The notes beneath the pieces are model-generated. The model was not told where the DNA came from. It saw only the letters and a list, made by a program, of their open reading frames with translations, and did not search any database. From positions 496,001 to 560,000 of the forward strand of contig NZ_NEVJ01000003.1 in the NCBI RefSeq assembly GCF_002261425.1: a stretch of DNA of 64,000 nt. The letters run 5' to 3'. Of the stretch, positions 33,834 to 42,464 are shown one piece after another. This stretch comes from Bordetella genomosp. 9 (lineage in GTDB: Bacteria; Pseudomonadota; Gammaproteobacteria; Burkholderiales; Burkholderiaceae_B). Position 1 is the stretch's first letter; every line of letters begins with the position of its first letter. The translations under genes were made by a program, and so were the position numbers.

Positions 33834-35369
33834 TTACTGGGTTGACGAGAGCCGCGTCGGTTGGTCGAATGCCCAACCGCCGCCCAGCGCCCGTATCAAA
33901 TTGACCGTTGAACGTGCCCGTTCGCCGTCAAGCTGTACGGCGGCACGCTGCTGCAGCAGGACGGTACGGTCGGCGTCAATCACGTCGAGATAGCTGATCG
34001 ACCCTTCGCGATATTGCATATGGGAAAGCCGGGCGGCCCGCTCCGATGCGGACACCGCCGCATCCTGTTCCATGCCTTGATCGGCCAATATGCGCAGATT
34101 CGCCAGGTTGTCTTCCACTTCACGGAAGGCGTCAAGAACCGTACCTCGGTAGTTGGCGACGTGCTCCTCGTAGCTGGCGCGGGCGCGATCGACGCCGGCC
34201 TGGCGGCGGCCGCCGTCGAACAGCGGCAGGCTCAAGGCGGTGCCCACCAGGGGCCCCAGCAGGAAGGTGCGACTGGACCAGTTGAATAGATCGCCAAGCT
34301 GTCCCGACTCGAATCCCAACGCGCCCGTCAGGCTCAAGCTGGGGAAAAAGGCCGAACGCGCGATACCCACGCGCGCATTGGCGGCGGCCATGGAGCGCTC
34401 CGCCGCCGCGATGTCGGGACGGCGCTCCAGCAGCGCCGAAGGCAGGCCAGCGGGCACCGCGATGCGGATGCGGGTCAAGGGACGAGGCGGAATCGAAAAC
34501 TCCGCCGGAGTGTTGCCCAGGAGAGTCGCCAGCGCATGTTCAGCGACGGCGCGCCGGCGGGCAATACTCAGCGCCTCGGATCGCGCCGACGCCAGTTCGG
34601 TCTTGGCTCGCGCCACGTCGATCTCGGTGATGTCGCCTTCATCGAAGCGGCGCTGCACCAAATCCATGGACTGCTGGCGCAGTACAACCGTGCGTTGGAA
34701 CAACGCTGCTTCCGCGTCGAGCTCGCGCACCTGGAAGTATTGCTGCGCGACGTCCGCTTGCAGTGCCAGCAGCACCGACCGGAACAATGCTTCACTGCGC
34801 TGTTCATCGGCTGTGGCGGCATCCACCGCGGCGGAAACGCGCCCGAACAGGTCGGCTTCGTACAAAACACCTACTTGTGCCCGGTACAAGGTCGACGCCT
34901 GCGTGGCATCCCCGTCGGACAAGCCTTGCGAAGCGGGCGACTGACGTTGACGCGTGGCGCCCAGGCCCGCGTTCACTTCGGGATACACACTCGCTCGGGC
35001 GTTCTTGACCAGAGCCCGCGCCTGGTCAAGCCGGGCGGCGGCGGCTTTCAGTTCCTGATTGGCCTGCAGTGCGCGCCCCTCCAATGAGTCCAGGTCCTGG
35101 TCATTGAAGACTCGCCACCACTCACCGCGCGCGATTGCTTCGGAAGGTTGGGCCGGCTTCCAATTGCTGGATTGCTCTCCAGCCAGGACCATCGGACCCG
35201 CTTCCTTATAGGCAGGCGGCGTCTGCACTGCGGGGTGCTCGTAGGTCGGCGTGACCGAACAGCCAGCCAGGACCATCAGAGCGGCCAATAGGGCTGATCC
35301 GATACGGACAGGGCGTAGCAGTTTTCTCAAGACGCCGGCCGTACCGTGCTTTTCTTGAGTTTGATTCAT
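33834..35369 (-). CDS. RND efflux outer-membrane factor, NodT/OprN family lipoprotein
   Basis: 511 residues from the ATG at 35369, with GGAG nine bases upstream; it overlaps the end of the pump gene by four bases (ATGA). A lipoprotein signal ends LMVLAGC (lipobox cysteine near residue 37). The TolC-like barrel/coiled-coil repeats are seen twice: LKAAAARLDQARALVKNARA and VGIARSAFFPSLSLTGALGF with LLERRPDIAAAERSMAAANA. Outer-membrane exit duct of the pump. A longer open frame upstream is only antisense-like read-through of the pump gene in another frame. Confidence 0.92.
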   Translation of the reverse strand: MNQTQEKHGTAGVLRKLLRPVRIGSALLAALMVLAGCSVTPTYEHPAVQTPPAYKEAGPMVLAGEQSSNWKPAQPSEAIARGEWWRVFNDQDLDSLEGRALQANQELKAAAARLDQARALVKNARASVYPEVNAGLGATRQRQSPASQGLSDGDATQASTLYRAQVGVLYEADLFGRVSAAVDAATADEQRSEALFRSVLLALQADVAQQYFQVRELDAEAALFQRTVVLRQQSMDLVQRRFDEGDITEIDVARAKTELASARSEALSIARRRAVAEHALATLLGNTPAEFSIPPRPLTRIRIAVPAGLPSALLERRPDIAAAERSMAAANARVGIARSAFFPSLSLTGALGFESGQLGDLFNWSSRTFLLGPLVGTALSLPLFDGGRRQAGVDRARASYEEHVANYRGTVLDAFREVEDNLANLRILADQGMEQDAAVSASERAARLSHMQYREGSISYLDVIDADRTVLLQQRAAVQLDGERARSTVNLIRALGGGWAFDQPTRLSSTQ

Positions 35370-38300
35370 GATCTTTCTCCAATCGATTGCTGGAATCGTG
35401 GATTCTTCGATGCACGATTCGGAGTTAACTTCTGTTGGTCGACCATCATCGACGCGTCGTGATGTGCGGCTGAATGCAGAGGCTTGTTGCCCGTCAGCTG
35501 CCGCAGCAGCACGTAGAACACCGGCGTCAGCAGCAGGCCGAACAGCGTCACGCCAAGCATGCCGAAGAACACAGCGATGCCCATGGCGCGGCGCATCTCC
35601 GCGCCGGCGCCCGTCGACACCACCAGCGGCACGACGCCCATGATGAAAGCGATCGACGTCATCAAGATGGGACGCAGCCGCAGACGGCTGGCCTCGATCG
35701 CCGCCTTGATAGCCGTGCGGCCTTGCATCTCCAGTTCGCGGGCGAACTCGACGATCAGGATGGCGTTCTTCGCGGACAGGCCCACCAGCACCATCAGGCC
35801 GATCTGCGTGAAGATGTTGTTGTCGCCGCGGGTCAGCCACACGCCGGCCAGGGCGGACAGGATGCTCATGGGAACGATCAGCAGGATCGCCAGCGGCAGC
35901 GTCAGGCTCTCGTACATCGCCGCCAGCACCAGGAACACCAGCAGGACGCTGATCGGGAATACCCATAGCGCGGCATTGCCGGCCAGGATCTGCTGATAGG
36001 TCAGGTCGGTCCATTCGAACTTGATGCCGCGTGGCAGGGTCTCCGCCGCGATGCGTTCGACGGCGGCCTGGGCCTGCCCGCTGGAATAGCCGGGCGCAGG
36101 GCCGCCGTTGATGTCGGCGGCGGTGAAGCCGTTGTAGCGGACCACCATTTCCGGACCATAGGCCTGGTTGATTTTCAGCAGCGATGACAGCGGCACCATG
36201 TCCCCATGCGTATTGCGGGTCTTCAGCAGACCGATGTCGTCGGCGGAGGCGCGGAAGGGGGCATCGGCCTGGGCGCGGACCTGATAGACACGGCCGAAGC
36301 GGTTGAAGTCGTTCACGTATAGCGAGCCCAGATAGATCTGCATGGTGTCGAAGACGTCGGTCACCGACACGCCCAACTGCTTGGCCTTGGCACGGTCCAG
36401 GTCGACGTCGATCTGCGGCACGTTGATCTGGTAGCTGGTGAACATCGGGCCCAGCGCGGGGTCCTTCGCCGCGGCTTTCATGAAGGCCTGCGTGGCGTCG
36501 TTAAGCGCTTCGTAACCCAGCGCGCCACGATCCTGGATCTGCAGCTTGAAACCGCCGACAGTGCCCAGTCCCGACACCGGTGGTGGCGGGAAGGTGGCGA
36601 TGGCGGCGCCCTTGATGCGCGAGAACTCGGCGTTCAGGGTGGCGGCGATGGCTTCGGCGGATTCTTCCTTGGGACGATCCTTGGACGGCTTCAGCACCGA
36701 GAACACCAGTGCGCTGGATGACGAGTTGGTCAATCCGTTCACCGACAGGCCGGGAAACGCGGGCACATTGATCACGCCAGGCACCTTCATGGCAATCGCG
36801 TTCATCTCGTGAACCACTGCCTGCGTGCGTTCCAGCGAGGCGCCGTTGGGCAGTTGCACGATGCTGACCAGGTAGTCCTTGTCTTGCGCTGGAACGAAAC
36901 CTCCCGGTACGATCCGTCCGGCCAGCACGGTCGCGGCCAGCAGCACGCCATACACCGCCAGCATCGCCATCTTGCGATTGATCGCGCCCCCCACGCCGCG
37001 GCCGTAGTTTTCCGAGCCGCGATGAAACAGCTTGTTGAAGGCGGCGAAGAAGCGGCCCAGCAGCCGATCGATCAGCAGCGTCAGCTTGTCCTTGGGATCA
37101 TGATGGCTCTTGAGCAGCACGGCCGACAGCGCGGGCGACAAGGTCAGGGAATTGAAGGCGGAGATCACGGTCGAGATCGCGATCGTCATGGCGAACTGCT
37201 TGTAGAACTGGCCCGTCAGGCCGGACATGAAGGCCAGTGGCACGAACACCGCGACCAGCGTCAAGGCAATCGCGATGATCGGGCCGGAGACCTCCTGCAT
37301 CGCCTTGTACGTCGCGTCGCGAGCCGAGAGGCCGCTGGCGATATTGCGTTCGACGTTCTCCACCACAACGATGGCGTCGTCGACCACGATGCCGATCGCG
37401 AGCACCATGCCGAACAATGACAGGGCATTGATTGTGAAGCCGAAGGCCAGCAGCAAAGAGAAGGTACCGACGATGGATACCGGAACGGCCAGCAGCGGGA
37501 TCAACGAAGCGCGCCAGGATTGCAGGAACACGATCACGACGATGACCACCAGCACGATGGCCTCCAGCAGCGTGTGGATGACCGCGTCGATGCTTTCACG
37601 CACGAACTGCGTAGGGTCGTACTTCACGCCGTAGTCCACGCCCTGGGGCATGTCCGTCTTCAATTCCTCCATGGCGACGCGTACGTCGTCGGAGATCTGC
37701 AATGCATTGGCGCCTGGCTGCTGGAAGATGATCAGCTGCACGGCAGGCTTGTCATCCAGCATCGCCCGCAGCGCATACTCGGCGGCGCCGAGTTCCACGC
37801 GCGCCACATCGGAAAGATGCGTCACCGCTCCGGCGGCGGAGGTCTTCAGGATGATGTTGCGGAAGTCATCTTCGGTCTTCAGCCGGCCTTGGGCGTTGAC
37901 GTTGAACTGCATCGCGACATGGCCTGGCATCGGCGACGCGCCGATGGAGCCGGCGGCGGCCTGCACGTTCTGTTCGCGGATCGCGCTCACCACATCGGTA
38001 GCGGTCAGGTTATGCGCCGCCACCTTGGCAGGGTCCAGCCAGACCCTCATGGCGTAGTCGCCCGAGCCCCAGATCACCACTTCGCCCACGCCCGGTATGC
38101 GCGCCAACCGGTCCTTGACGTTGATCAGCGCATAGTTGCGCAGATAAGTCAGGTCGTAGCGGTCGTTGGGCGAGAACAGGCTGACGCCCATCGTCAGCGT
38201 GGGGGAAGACTTGACCGTGCTGACACCCAGGCGCTGCACGTCCTCCGGCAGGCGGGGCATGGCTTGCGTCACGCGGTTCTGCACGAACTGTTGGGCCTTG

Positions 38301-38608
38301 TCGGGGTCCGTGCCCAGCTTGAAGGTCACGGTGGTGGTCATATTGCCGTCGCTGTTGGCTTGCGACTGCATGTACAGCATATTTTCGACACCGTTGATCT
38401 GCTCCTCGATCGGAGCGGCGACGGTTTCGGCGATCACTTTGGGGTTGGCGCCGGGATATTGGGCGCGCACGATCACGGATGGTGGAACGACTTCGGGGTA
38501 CTCGCCGGTGGGCAGCATCTTCAATGCGATCAGGCCGGCCAGCACGACGACCGCCGACAGCACGCCGGCGAAGATGGGCCGGTCGATAAAGAATTTGGAG
38601 ATATTCAT
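35366..38608 (-). CDS. RND multidrug efflux pump inner-membrane protein (HAE1, MexF/BpeF-like)
   Basis: 1080 residues, normal for the family. Proton-relay residues are present: the D-D pair in LAIGIVVDDAIVVVENVER (TM4) and the lysine in VGLSAKNAILIVEFA (TM10). Stretches such as GEYPEVVPPSVIVRAQYPGA and MLYMQSQANSDGNMTTTV place it with MexF of MexEF-OprN and BpeF of Burkholderia. It would export amphiphilic drugs such as chloramphenicol or quinolones across the envelope with the adaptor and OprN-type duct. The adaptor gene upstream is frameshifted, so the pump may not be functional or may borrow another adaptor. Confidence 0.95.
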   Translation of the reverse strand: MNISKFFIDRPIFAGVLSAVVVLAGLIALKMLPTGEYPEVVPPSVIVRAQYPGANPKVIAETVAAPIEEQINGVENMLYMQSQANSDGNMTTTVTFKLGTDPDKAQQFVQNRVTQAMPRLPEDVQRLGVSTVKSSPTLTMGVSLFSPNDRYDLTYLRNYALINVKDRLARIPGVGEVVIWGSGDYAMRVWLDPAKVAAHNLTATDVVSAIREQNVQAAAGSIGASPMPGHVAMQFNVNAQGRLKTEDDFRNIILKTSAAGAVTHLSDVARVELGAAEYALRAMLDDKPAVQLIIFQQPGANALQISDDVRVAMEELKTDMPQGVDYGVKYDPTQFVRESIDAVIHTLLEAIVLVVIVVIVFLQSWRASLIPLLAVPVSIVGTFSLLLAFGFTINALSLFGMVLAIGIVVDDAIVVVENVERNIASGLSARDATYKAMQEVSGPIIAIALTLVAVFVPLAFMSGLTGQFYKQFAMTIAISTVISAFNSLTLSPALSAVLLKSHHDPKDKLTLLIDRLLGRFFAAFNKLFHRGSENYGRGVGGAINRKMAMLAVYGVLLAATVLAGRIVPGGFVPAQDKDYLVSIVQLPNGASLERTQAVVHEMNAIAMKVPGVINVPAFPGLSVNGLTNSSSSALVFSVLKPSKDRPKEESAEAIAATLNAEFSRIKGAAIATFPPPPVSGLGTVGGFKLQIQDRGALGYEALNDATQAFMKAAAKDPALGPMFTSYQINVPQIDVDLDRAKAKQLGVSVTDVFDTMQIYLGSLYVNDFNRFGRVYQVRAQADAPFRASADDIGLLKTRNTHGDMVPLSSLLKINQAYGPEMVVRYNGFTAADINGGPAPGYSSGQAQAAVERIAAETLPRGIKFEWTDLTYQQILAGNAALWVFPISVLLVFLVLAAMYESLTLPLAILLIVPMSILSALAGVWLTRGDNNIFTQIGLMVLVGLSAKNAILIVEFARELEMQGRTAIKAAIEASRLRLRPILMTSIAFIMGVVPLVVSTGAGAEMRRAMGIAVFFGMLGVTLFGLLLTPVFYVLLRQLTGNKPLHSAAHHDASMMVDQQKLTPNRASKNPRFQQSIGERS

Positions 38609-38631
38609 GATGGGCTCCGGATGCGTGTTCG

Positions 38632-39812
38632 TCAGGCGGTCGGCTTGGCGGGTAGCGACATAGGCTTGCCATCGGCCATGCCGACCAGGCGGGGCTGGAC
38701 GGTTTCCGATGGACGCACGCGCTGCATGCCATTGACGATTACGCGTTCGCCGGGCTGCAGCCCGGCGGTGACGATGCGCATGCCGTCGTGCTGGTTGCCA
38801 AGCTCGACCTCGCGGTACTGCACGTGGTTGTCCTTGTTCACCACCAGCACGAAGCGCTTGGCCTGATCGGTTCCGATGGCGGCTTCGTTGATCAATACGG
38901 CCTGTCGCGGCGTACCGGCGCCGACCTTGATGCGCGCATACAGGCCCGGCAGCAATACGTTGTCGTCATTGTCGAAGCGGGCACGGACGCGGATGGTCCC
39001 GGATTGCGTGTTCAGTTGATTGTCGACCGAATCGATTCGGCCTTGCCGCGAATAGCCGTCTTCGTCGGCCAGACCCAGGGATACCGGCGTTTTCGATGAA
39101 CCGCCCAGCCGCAGATAACGCAGATAGGTCTGTTCGTCGACGTCGAAGGAGGCATAGATGGGCGACAGCGACACCACGGTGGTCAGAAGGGGCGCGTTTG
39201 CCCCAGCCTGGACGATGTTGCCCACCGTCAACTCCGCCCGCGATACGCGGCCCGCGACGGGCGCTGTCACCTGCGTGTACGACAGGTTGATGCGTGCCGT
39301 GTCGGCTGCGGCCTTGGCGGCGCGCAAAGCGGCATTCGCTTCCAGCGATGCATTGCGCTTCTCCTCGAAGTCGCGACGGGCGACGGCGTTGTCCGCCAGC
39401 AGGCGCTGTTACGCGCGAACTCGGAGGATGCGTAGGCCACGCGCGCTTCGGCTGCCGCTACCTGGGCCTGGGCGCGCTCCAGCTCGGCGGTGTAGGGCTG
39501 CGGGTCGATGGTGAAAAGCAGGCCGCCCTTTTTCACGATCGCGCCGTCCTTGAAGTGCACGGCGACGATGCGGCCGGAGGCCAGAGGGCGTATCTCGACC
39601 TTGTCGACGGCCTCCAGGCGGCCCGAATAGCCTTGCCATTCGGTGATGCGCTGGCTGACGACGTCGGCGACGTCGACGGCCGTGGCGGGTGCGGGCGCGC
39701 TGGCGGCGCGGGCTTCGGTGATGCTGCGATGGTATTGGCCGCTCCCGATTCCGGCGGCCGTGATGAACAGGGCGCCGAGCAGCAGGGACAGCCGTTTGCG
39801 TCGGATGGTCAT
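38632..39812 (-). pseudogene. RND membrane-fusion (adaptor) protein, frameshifted (MexE-like)
   Basis: The gene starts at 39812 (MTIRRKRLSLLLGALF signal region) and is in frame for 135 codons to EFARN, ending at 39408. The adaptor sequence continues in another frame from 39405 (RLLADNAVARRDFEEKRN) to the stop at 38632. Restoring one base near 39407, probably a lost C making CAG, would give a normal adaptor of about 393 residues with lipoyl halves (VEIRPLASGRIVAVHFKDGA and INLSYTQVTAPVAGRVSRAE) and a beta-barrel domain. Either a true mutation or a sequencing error. It is 23 bases upstream of the pump gene, in the usual adaptor-pump-duct order. Confidence 0.85.
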
Positions 39813-39841
39813 GGGGAACTCCTGGGGAAGGGGAAGGGCGG

Positions 39842-40531
39842 TTACCGGCGGTCCCGGTCCGCGCCGTGTTCAAGGTCGAAAAAAATGCGCCGTAGCTCGC
39901 AGGCCAGGGCATCCACGTAGTCGTCCGTGTAGCCGCGGTCCGCCAGAGCGAAGGACAGCTGGAAAACGTAGTCGGCATTGCTGCCGTTGACCCCGGACGC
40001 CGCCGCGATCAGCGGCGCCACGGTGGCAATGGAGGAATCCGCGTCGAATTGCGGACGCGACTGATCGGCGACGAAGACCAAGGCGTGTACCTGCTGGCCG
40101 TCGGCCAGGTTCACCCGCAACCAGGTCGGCAGATACGCGCCGGACACCATCTCGCGCACCCACAGCACCGGCAGTTCTGCCTCGAGCCTGTCAGCGGCGA
40201 TGCGAAACGCCACGCCTTGCGTGCTGCCGCCGGCCTCCAGAGCCAGCATGCGGCCGGGCATTTCGATGCTGCCGCGGCCAGCCACCATGCGCAGGCAGAA
40301 GCTGCGGTGCCAGCCTTCCAGCACGGCGGCCTGCTGCGAATGGAAGTCCAGCAGCGGATTCCAGATCAGGGAGCCGTAGCCGAACAGCCATACGTCGCCG
40401 CTGTCGGGACGCACGCGCAGCGTTTCCTCCAGCGAACGCTGTATGCGTTCGTAGGGCCAGCGCCACGCGTCGGGCAGCGTGGAGAACTGCTCCAGGTACG
40501 CACCCGAACTGATCAATCTCCTGGTCAACAT
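39842..40531 (-). CDS. ChaC-like gamma-glutamylcyclotransferase
   Basis: 229 residues. The family motif WLFGYGSLIWNP (residues 48-59) binds the gamma-glutamyl group, and VLWVREMVSGAYLPTWLRV (about 122-140) holds the region where the catalytic glutamate is expected (E126). ChaC enzymes release 5-oxoproline and Cys-Gly from glutathione; some bacterial members are annotated with cation transport. It lies 29 bases upstream of the efflux adaptor on the same strand and could be co-transcribed, and a GST and a LysR gene follow in the other direction, suggesting a glutathione/xenobiotic theme. Confidence 0.87.
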   Translation of the reverse strand: MLTRRLISSGAYLEQFSTLPDAWRWPYERIQRSLEETLRVRPDSGDVWLFGYGSLIWNPLLDFHSQQAAVLEGWHRSFCLRMVAGRGSIEMPGRMLALEAGGSTQGVAFRIAADRLEAELPVLWVREMVSGAYLPTWLRVNLADGQQVHALVFVADQSRPQFDADSSIATVAPLIAAASGVNGSNADYVFQLSFALADRGYTDDYVDALACELRRIFFDLEHGADRDRR

Positions 40532-40650
40532 GTTTCGGCCTCGTCTTGCTTGCGGTGTTTGGGAGGCGACGCGCGGGACTGTTTGGCATTCGCGGTTCGC
40601 AAGAGCTCCTCAACGATGGAACGCAGTGTGACTTTCGCCATATATTTGAT

Positions 40651-40670
40651 AAAGTCTGGAAAATGACTTT
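40651..40670. promoter_or_regulatory. Inverted repeat AAAGTC-N8-GACTTT, candidate LysR operator
   Basis: AAAGTC at 40651-40656 and GACTTT at 40665-40670 form a dyad 22 bases before the LysR start; another GACTTT half-site is at 40630-40635. The position between the LysR gene and the leftward ChaC/efflux genes fits a LysR autoregulatory site controlling both directions. Confidence 0.4.
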
Positions 40671-40692
40671 CTTTGTCGCTTAGGTGGAGACA

Positions 40693-41598
40693 ATGGCGGA
40701 ACGAGCAGATGCGGCAATCCCGGAGATCACGGCCTTCGCGGCTGTGGCGCAAACCGGCAGCTTCACCAAGGCCGCCGAGAACCTGGGCACCAGCAAATCG
40801 AACGTGGGCAAGGCCGTGCAGCGACTGGAGGCGCGTCTGGGCACCCGGCTTTTTCAGCGCACGACCCGCGCGGTGCGGCTGACCGAGGACGGCGAGACTT
40901 ATCTGCAGGCAGCCCAGGTGGCGCTGGACAGCCTGCGCGATGCCGAGCAGGCCCTGGCGGCGCGGCGCGACGAACCCCTGGGGCGGGTGCGCATTGATTT
41001 GCCGGCCGGTTTCGGCCGTCTGTTGCTGCCCAGCTTCCGGGATTTGCGCCAGCGCTATCCGAAGATCACGCTGGAAATCGCTTTGACCGACCGCATGTCG
41101 GATGCGGTGGGCGAGGGGTGGGACATCGTCGTGCGTATCGGCATCCTGCCGGCCGACAGCGAAATGACGGTACGCAAGCTATGCGACTTGCGGCTGGGGC
41201 TGTATGCCGCGCCGGATTACCTGATACAGCGCGCACCCATCGACGCCGTGTCGGAACTGAGCGCGCACGATGCGGTGATCTTTCGTGGCCCGACCGGGCG
41301 ATTGCGTCCGTGGACGGTGCAGGATGGCGACATCGTCCGTGAGATCTCGCCTTCGCCCGTCATGGTGTTGGCGGACGGGCAGGCGCTCGTGGAAGCGACC
41401 ATCAATGGCCTTGGGATTTCGCAGATCCTGGATCGCGTCGCCCGGCCGCATGTACGGGCGGGGCGCCTGGTGCACGTACTCCCCAGCGCCGATGTGGATG
41501 GCCCTCCGGTGCACGCGCTGATTCCACTGGGGCGACGCATGCCGTCCAAGACCCGGGCCGTGCTGGATCACCTGGCTGACCAATTGCGGGACAAATAG
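40693..41598 (+). CDS. LysR-type regulator (CrgA-like)
   Basis: 301 residues from the ATG at 40693, with AGG eight bases before it; a GTG at 40684 would add three residues. The HTH covers about 8-66 (EITAFAAVAQTGSFTKAAEN, LGTSKSNVGKAVQRLEARLG, RTTRAVRLTEDG). The effector domain has DIVVRIGILPADSEMTVRKL, typical of the CrgA/DhcR branch. It is not the MexT branch expected for a MexEF regulator, yet it is divergent from the ChaC-efflux genes and upstream of a GST gene. A dyad sits on each side of this gene (40651-40670 and 41637-41655). Confidence 0.88.
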   Translation: MAERADAAIPEITAFAAVAQTGSFTKAAENLGTSKSNVGKAVQRLEARLGTRLFQRTTRAVRLTEDGETYLQAAQVALDSLRDAEQALAARRDEPLGRVRIDLPAGFGRLLLPSFRDLRQRYPKITLEIALTDRMSDAVGEGWDIVVRIGILPADSEMTVRKLCDLRLGLYAAPDYLIQRAPIDAVSELSAHDAVIFRGPTGRLRPWTVQDGDIVREISPSPVMVLADGQALVEATINGLGISQILDRVARPHVRAGRLVHVLPSADVDGPPVHALIPLGRRMPSKTRAVLDHLADQLRDK

Positions 41599-41636
41599 GC
41601 CCGTCTGCGAATGCAACTCACCGGCCGTCGAGCAAT

Positions 41637-41655
41637 TGTCTCCGTTCCAGAGACA
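41637..41655. promoter_or_regulatory. Inverted repeat TGTCTC-N7-GAGACA upstream of GST
   Basis: TGTCTC (41637-41642) and GAGACA (41650-41655) contain the T-N11-A spacing of LysR boxes and lie 107 bases before the GST start, followed by AT-rich DNA (41672-41702) that could hold the promoter. It could alternatively be a hairpin after the LysR stop. Confidence 0.35.
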
Positions 41656-41761
41656 CTCTTCTCGCGTTCGCCATATTTATCTCTACTTTCGGGCTAATTA
41701 AAGTGTGAACCCATGGCGGACACGTTATGGGAACGGTCCGCATCAACCCCGGAAGACCACC

Positions 41762-42409
41762 ATGAAGCTCTACATCGCCAAGGCCACGTGCTCGCTCGCC
41801 GTCCAGATCGTTCTCAACGAACTGGGCATCCATCAGGAGGCGGAATTGATCCACTACGACGTATTCAACAAGTCGACCTCCAGCGGCGATGACTACGCCC
41901 AAGTTAATCCGCTGGGCTACGTGCCGGTCCTGCAACTCGACAATGCGGGCAGGGACCTGCTGGCGGAAACCGTCGTCATCGCCAGCTACTTGGCCGACCA
42001 GCATCCGGAGTCGGGCCTGGTGCCGGCGCGCGGAACGCTGGAACGTGTGCGGATGGAAGCCCTGCTGAACTTCACCGCCACGGAAATCGCGCAGAAGCAC
42101 ATTCCGCTGATGCGCAAGCTCTTGACCGAAGACGGCGTCGCCTGGACGCGCAATAAGCTGGTGTTGGCGTATACGCGCCTGGACAACATGCTGGCGGATG
42201 GCCGCTCCTGGCTAACCGGGGATCGATTCACCGTGCTGGATGCTTACGTCTGGGCGACGTTCTGGCATGAGCGCAGCGGCGTGGCGATCGGCCATCTGAA
42301 GAACCTGATGGCCTACAAGGCGCGCATTGAAGACCGTCGCTCGGTCATCAAGGCGCTGGCAGACGAGGCGGCGCTGGTTGCCCGGCACCAGGCCCGAGCG
42401 GCCGCGTGA
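41762..42409 (+). CDS. Glutathione S-transferase
   Basis: 215 residues. The thioredoxin-like N-terminal half begins MKLYIAKATCSLAVQIVLNE, with the catalytic Cys/Ser turn (C10-S11) as in beta-class GST, and the cis-proline and gamma-Glu binding site at NPLGYVPVLQL and AETVVIASYLAD. The helical C-terminal half includes GDRFTVLDAYVWATFW. Conjugates glutathione to electrophiles in the cytoplasm. The start at 41762 gives the standard N-terminus; an upstream in-frame ATG is not needed. Probably controlled by the LysR gene 163 bases upstream. Confidence 0.92.
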   Translation: MKLYIAKATCSLAVQIVLNELGIHQEAELIHYDVFNKSTSSGDDYAQVNPLGYVPVLQLDNAGRDLLAETVVIASYLADQHPESGLVPARGTLERVRMEALLNFTATEIAQKHIPLMRKLLTEDGVAWTRNKLVLAYTRLDNMLADGRSWLTGDRFTVLDAYVWATFWHERSGVAIGHLKNLMAYKARIEDRRSVIKALADEAALVARHQARAAA

Positions 42410-42464
42410 CCAGTTTGCAGCGGGACGCGCGCTGTCTGGCGGACCGTACACGCGGCGCCGAGGA

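Noticed and set aside
35370..36014. N-terminal extension of the outer-membrane factor frame to 726 residues
   Set aside because: It would be read out of frame through the pump gene; a ribosome site, a lipoprotein signal and the ATGA overlap all support the start at 35369.
40525..40641. A 38-codon leftward open frame ending at the ChaC start
   Set aside because: It begins MAKVTLRSIVEELL and would overlap the LysR operator region, but it has no ribosome site and no similarity I recognise; a leader peptide is possible but unsupported.
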